A stretch of DNA of 32,590 nucleotides from a virus. The stretch covers positions 1 through 32,590 of the IMG/VR virus record IMGVR_UViG_3300011126_000064, one strand, 5' to 3'. A program made the translations under genes and the position numbers. Under the pieces are notes generated by a model. That model did no database searches, was not told the origin of the DNA, and worked only from the letters and a program-made list of their open reading frames with translations. This document shows positions 29,236-32,590 of this stretch, piece after piece. How positions within the stretch are numbered: position 1 is the first letter of the stretch; each line of letters begins with the position of its first letter.

Positions 29236-31785
29236 ATGGCAACATTAAGAATAACTTACAATGATAAATCACACGTTCAACCGTATGGAACACACGAGAT
29301 ACAAGTGTGGGACACGGATATGAACGAATTAAAAGACGTTATAAACCTAAACGCAGACCAAACGGATGAGAATACAATAAATATTATTTCTCTTACTTCT
29401 GGTTATCAAGGCGAATTACTAATAGCAGACACCCCAACATCAGACGGTTATTATTTAGCAGGGGAAAGTGGAACATATACAAACGCTGGAGGTTTAGTTA
29501 TTGATTTAACAGAAGGTGTTAATTATATTAATGTAAGCGGTACACAAACGGTATTTACTAAAACTGTAATACCTGTTGATACTATACCGACTGGCGATGT
29601 TGCAGAAGGTGAAACTTTAGCTGTTAGTGGGGGAAAAATATTTGATATTACCTCAGTTAAAGCTGACTTGGTTGTAGGAAAGAATTTATTTAATAAAGAC
29701 ACTATTACGGCTGGATATTATGTTAATTGGGGTTCACCAGGTGAGTTGGTTTCATCAGCTGGTTTTTCCGCAAGTGATTACATTACGATTTTACCAAGTA
29801 CTGAATATATACTTAATCAACCTCAAACGTTTTTATCTTTTTATGATGAAAATAAAAATTGGATTTCTGGCACAAGTTCTGCTGGCTGGCCTTTAACAAC
29901 ACCAAGCAATGCTGAATATATTAGATTAACAATAAATGTAGACACAGAAGATACTGCACAGTTTGAATTAGGTAATGTTTCAACTGTTTATGAATCTTAT
30001 TCAATAACAGTCCCGCCTAGTCAATTACCAACGATACCAAACAATACCTTATTAAACGGAACTCATTTAGATGATGGAAATTTAGAATCTCCTACATTAT
30101 ATCAATGGATGGCAGATGATTATGTTTTTAGTGGTAGTCCTGTTGTTGGTTCAATGGCTTTAGTAACTCCATTTACAAAAACTAAAAATGTATTTGCTTT
30201 CTTAAAGTTTAATATATTTAATCTTAAAGAATCAGCCGCAGAAGAAAATAGCAACCAAGAGATTGCTGTAAGTTTTTACGCTGATAGTTCAGGTGATATA
30301 TTTTCTTTTACTGCTAACTCAATAGGTGGCGATTTTATTACTGAATTAAGTATTGTTAATAACGGTGTTAATTGGGTTATTCTATTCAATGATATATTAG
30401 ATGAAAAGAAATTTAGACACATTGTTTTAAAAGAGATAAATGTTAGTTATGCTTCAACTTATGATGTTTTTGATTACACAGATTTTAGTTTTATAAATTT
30501 AACAAGTTTAAGTGGTTATGATGCTATAAAATCAACTTACATTATACCAAATGAAACAGATTTCAGTAAAAATACAGATAGATTTTTAACTGAAATAAGC
30601 GGTAATAAACAACATATAAAATCAACTATTAAAGATTTTAGTAAAAAATTATCTGATGCAGTAGATAGTGTAAAAGTTTTATTTAATGGCGATAGTATTA
30701 CTAATTTTCAAAATGCTAACCCACAAGATGCAACAATAAGACCTTTAGGTATGTATTGCCCTGACACTTTCACTTATAAAACTTGGCAGTTATTAAACCC
30801 TAAAACGTATAATCCTGATGGAACGGTTTTAAATGAGTTTGGTAACTTAGAATTTGTAAAAGTAGACCACGCTACAAAAGTAAATAAGGTTGGTACTTTT
30901 ATTGAAAATACAACTACGCCATCATTAGGTAATAGCGGGGGTAGTGCAAATGGACTTCACGAATTTTATTATACAAGAACTTTAGGTAATTATATTGAGT
31001 TTACTATTGATAAGGATAGTATAGGGTTTAGTGTTTTAGTTGATAAATACATAGGTAATAGAACGGATGGAAGCAATAATTTAGTGGCTTCTGATAGTGT
31101 AAAAATTTATGTAGATGGAGTTTTAGAAGATACAGTTTCTTTAGTTGGATTGTACCCTTTTGAAAATAAAAGATTAGATTATACAGTAACACCAAGTGCA
31201 TCACCAATAGTTATAAAAGTTGAAAATAACGCTACAAATAAATGGATGCCTGTATGGGGTGTTGAGGGTTGGGTAGATTTTTGTGTAAGACCTGTTAATT
31301 GTGGTGTATCTTCTCAAAACTCATTAAGTTTATTAAACTCAAAAGAATATTTAATAGATACACATAATGCAGATTTAGTTATATGGCAAGGAAACTGTTT
31401 AAATGATAGCAATACAATGAATTTCGATATTGCAGAAAATAATTATGTTTCAATTATAGAACATATACAAACAACCTTAAACATTCCTTTATTAGTTTTA
31501 AATACACATAGTTGTGAAACTGCAAGTATAACAGTTGACCCTAGCTTAGATGTAGATTTTTACGATTATACGGTATTACCTAATTATTACTATTCTTATT
31601 CAGACACTTTAAAATTTATATGTGATAATTATGGAGTAGCTTATTTAAGTATTGCTAATTATTTTAAAGATATTTATAGTCTAGATTTAGATAGTTTAAA
31701 TTATCTTGATGGAATACATTTGTCAGTACAAGGACATCAAAAGTATATAGATTTACTAGATATTATATTTAAAAAAGAATCTTAA
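29236..31785 (+). CDS. Tail fibre with SGNH/GDSL hydrolase domain
   Basis: An 849-residue protein. Residues 1-45 form the attachment module (QVWDTDMNE at 23-31) shared with the 158-residue protein. A long beta-rich stalk follows. The C-terminal domain is an SGNH hydrolase: block I FNGDSIT with S487, block III GN at 719-720, block V D825-xx-H828 (DGIHLS). Such domains deacetylate or cleave esters on surface polysaccharides. It is probably the receptor-binding fibre, which modifies O-acetylated capsule or LPS of the host. It ends at the stop just before a holin-like gene. Confidence 0.85.
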   Translation: MATLRITYNDKSHVQPYGTHEIQVWDTDMNELKDVINLNADQTDENTINIISLTSGYQGELLIADTPTSDGYYLAGESGTYTNAGGLVIDLTEGVNYINVSGTQTVFTKTVIPVDTIPTGDVAEGETLAVSGGKIFDITSVKADLVVGKNLFNKDTITAGYYVNWGSPGELVSSAGFSASDYITILPSTEYILNQPQTFLSFYDENKNWISGTSSAGWPLTTPSNAEYIRLTINVDTEDTAQFELGNVSTVYESYSITVPPSQLPTIPNNTLLNGTHLDDGNLESPTLYQWMADDYVFSGSPVVGSMALVTPFTKTKNVFAFLKFNIFNLKESAAEENSNQEIAVSFYADSSGDIFSFTANSIGGDFITELSIVNNGVNWVILFNDILDEKKFRHIVLKEINVSYASTYDVFDYTDFSFINLTSLSGYDAIKSTYIIPNETDFSKNTDRFLTEISGNKQHIKSTIKDFSKKLSDAVDSVKVLFNGDSITNFQNANPQDATIRPLGMYCPDTFTYKTWQLLNPKTYNPDGTVLNEFGNLEFVKVDHATKVNKVGTFIENTTTPSLGNSGGSANGLHEFYYTRTLGNYIEFTIDKDSIGFSVLVDKYIGNRTDGSNNLVASDSVKIYVDGVLEDTVSLVGLYPFENKRLDYTVTPSASPIVIKVENNATNKWMPVWGVEGWVDFCVRPVNCGVSSQNSLSLLNSKEYLIDTHNADLVIWQGNCLNDSNTMNFDIAENNYVSIIEHIQTTLNIPLLVLNTHSCETASITVDPSLDVDFYDYTVLPNYYYSYSDTLKFICDNYGVAYLSIANYFKDIYSLDLDSLNYLDGIHLSVQGHQKYIDLLDIIFKKES

Positions 31786-31965
31786 ATGAAATCATTTATA
31801 GATAAATATTTAGACTTTGCAATAAGTAAGAAGTTAACGGTTTTTGTTGTTGCGACTATCCTAACATTAAAAGGAAATATAAGCGGTACTGAGTGGGTTT
31901 ATATTTCACTTATGTACATTGGAACGCAAGGAGCAATAGATTTATACAACAGAATTAATAAATAA
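31786..31965 (+). CDS. Small two-span membrane protein, possible holin, 59 aa
   Basis: MKSFIDKYLDFAISKKLTVF opens the protein, followed by two hydrophobic spans at about residues 17-29 and 38-52 separated by GNISGTEW. It starts immediately after the fibre stop. This place, between tail fibre and lysis genes, and the topology fit a holin or membrane accessory protein. No enzyme is visible beside it, so the role stays uncertain. Confidence 0.6.
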   Translation: MKSFIDKYLDFAISKKLTVFVVATILTLKGNISGTEWVYISLMYIGTQGAIDLYNRINK

Positions 31966-31968
31966 ATT

Positions 31969-32091
31969 ATGGATAAAAAAGAGAAAAAAGAAAAGGTTTA
32001 CAAAATAGAAGATGAACTACTTAAAGAAGAAATACAAGATGTTGAAATCATTGATCCAACAGATAAGCCGAAACCTAAAAAAAGGTTTTGA
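31969..32091 (+). CDS. Charged protein of 40 aa, possibly the N-terminus of the next gene
   Basis: MDKKEKKEKVYKIEDELLKE, then a proline-lysine end DPTDKPKPKKRF. It starts 4 bp after the previous stop, as expected for a real gene, and overlaps the next frame by 80 bp. A one-base shift at the A7 run (32077-32083) would fuse it to GFDLYKRIAIITG of the membrane protein. Confidence 0.5.
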   Translation: MDKKEKKEKVYKIEDELLKEEIQDVEIIDPTDKPKPKKRF

Positions 32092-32491
32092 TTTATACAA
32101 GCGTATAGCAATAATTACAGGTATAGTATTTTTCTTTGTTGGTAATTATCATATATGTAATTATTATTACCCCGTTATAGATGAAGCAAGTACTGAGTTA
32201 TGGTGGATTTTAAAAATGGATATTTACGCTTTAATTATTGCTTTATGTTTCATATTAGCATCTTTAGAAAAAACAACAAATATAAGAATTAATTTAATTG
32301 AAAAATTTATAACATCTTTAGGTATTGGCTTAGCTATTTCAAATGTAATAGATAGGCATTTTAAAGGAATAGAATCATACGTAATTACAGATTTAATGAT
32401 AGTAACCTGTATTATTTTAGTTTCTTTTTACGACTTCAAAAGATTGAGTAAACAAGCAAAAACCCACAGCGGAAATGAACGAACGAAATGA
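32012..32491 (+). CDS. Four-span membrane protein, 159 aa (start uncertain)
   Basis: Hydrophobic spans lie near residues 33-53, 66-86, 101-117 and 127-145 of the longest form. The ATG at 32012 (or 32039) lies inside the 40-residue frame, so the true N-terminus may be the product of that frame, joined by a shift at the A7 run. Its place after the fibre fits a lysis or exclusion function, but no family is recognised. Confidence 0.62.
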   Translation: MNYLKKKYKMLKSLIQQISRNLKKGFDLYKRIAIITGIVFFFVGNYHICNYYYPVIDEASTELWWILKMDIYALIIALCFILASLEKTTNIRINLIEKFITSLGIGLAISNVIDRHFKGIESYVITDLMIVTCIILVSFYDFKRLSKQAKTHSGNERTK

Positions 32492-32590
32492 CGCTTTCGA
32501 GCAAAAAATAGATAGAATATTATTCTATTTAGAATCAGATAAAACAACTGGACACATCGGAATAGCTGAACAAACAGATCGGAAGAGCGA
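32475..32590 (+). CDS. N-terminus of a short coiled-coil protein, cut by window edge
   Basis: The frame starts MNERNDAFEQKIDRILFYLE, then SDKTTGHIGIAEQT. Helical start with a heptad-like pattern; resembles small phage proteins encoded next to holins. It overlaps the preceding gene by 17 bp. The last five codons fall in the adapter sequence and should not be trusted. Confidence 0.5.
   Translation, partial: MNERNDAFEQKIDRILFYLESDKTTGHIGIAEQTDRKS
32576..32590. other. Illumina adapter sequence at the contig end
   Basis: AGATCGGAAGAGC (32576-32588) is the common 13-mer of TruSeq adapters. It lies exactly at the right edge, so it is most simply read-through adapter left in the assembly. Confidence 0.85.

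Noticed and set aside
29236-31785. A diversity-generating retroelement acting on the fibre gene
   Set aside because: No reverse transcriptase gene and no template repeat of the fibre's C-terminal part is seen.
1-32590. tRNA or rRNA genes
   Set aside because: No cloverleaf-like G+C-rich segment with a TTCRA-type arm and no rRNA motif was noticed on reading both strands; a covariance search would be needed to exclude a divergent tRNA.

Overview
This window is most of the genome of a tailed, siphovirus-like phage (HK97-type head, long non-contractile tail) that very probably infects a member of the Bacteroidota, most likely Flavobacteriia. The evidence is the strongly AT-rich sequence, genes with A/T-rich leaders instead of Shine-Dalgarno sites, several Bacteroidota-type promoters (TTTG, about 19-20 nt, TAnnTTTG), a DUF3127-type single-strand DNA-binding protein, and a lipoprotein with a Flavobacteria-style export signal. 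No integrase, repressor, tRNA or endolysin is visible. Both outer genes are cut by the window ends, and the right end carries an Illumina adapter sequence, so this looks like a contig rather than a closed genome.

Layout. Positions 1-13541 are transcribed leftward (minus strand) and hold early genes. From 7344 down to 1 lies the DNA metabolism module: ERF recombinase, DUF3310 protein, DUF3127 SSB, HNH/NinG-like nuclease, a replication-initiator-like protein, a primase-helicase with TOPRIM, a SNF2-type helicase and a DNA methyltransferase. Many of these genes touch or overlap through TAATG or ATGA junctions. From about 7441 to 13541 lies an accessory array of small genes of unknown function. 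They are separated by non-coding junctions that share repeated motifs, hairpins, a 187-bp duplication and local promoters or terminators. At 13.5-13.7 kb is a divergent control region.

Positions 13726-32590 are transcribed rightward and hold late genes in canonical order: small lipoprotein, small ORF, terminase small and large subunits, portal, Mu F-like minor head protein, prohead protease, major capsid, a terminator hairpin, head-tail connectors, tail completion proteins, tail tube, tail chaperones G and G-T joined by a programmed -1 frameshift, tape measure, a large tail-tip protein, a second tail-tube-like protein, appendage proteins, an SGNH-hydrolase tail fibre, and small membrane proteins that may belong to lysis. 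One leftward ORF with its own consensus promoter sits inside the late operon at 18173-18475.

The most interesting structures are a possible kissing-loop element (4729-4818), two long hairpins with compensatory changes (8784-8853 and 9750-9818), the junction-repeat family of the small-gene array, the complete frameshift signal at 22978-23016, and the antisense gene with its promoter. Many genes shorter than 60 codons are listed because start/stop coupling or position supports them.
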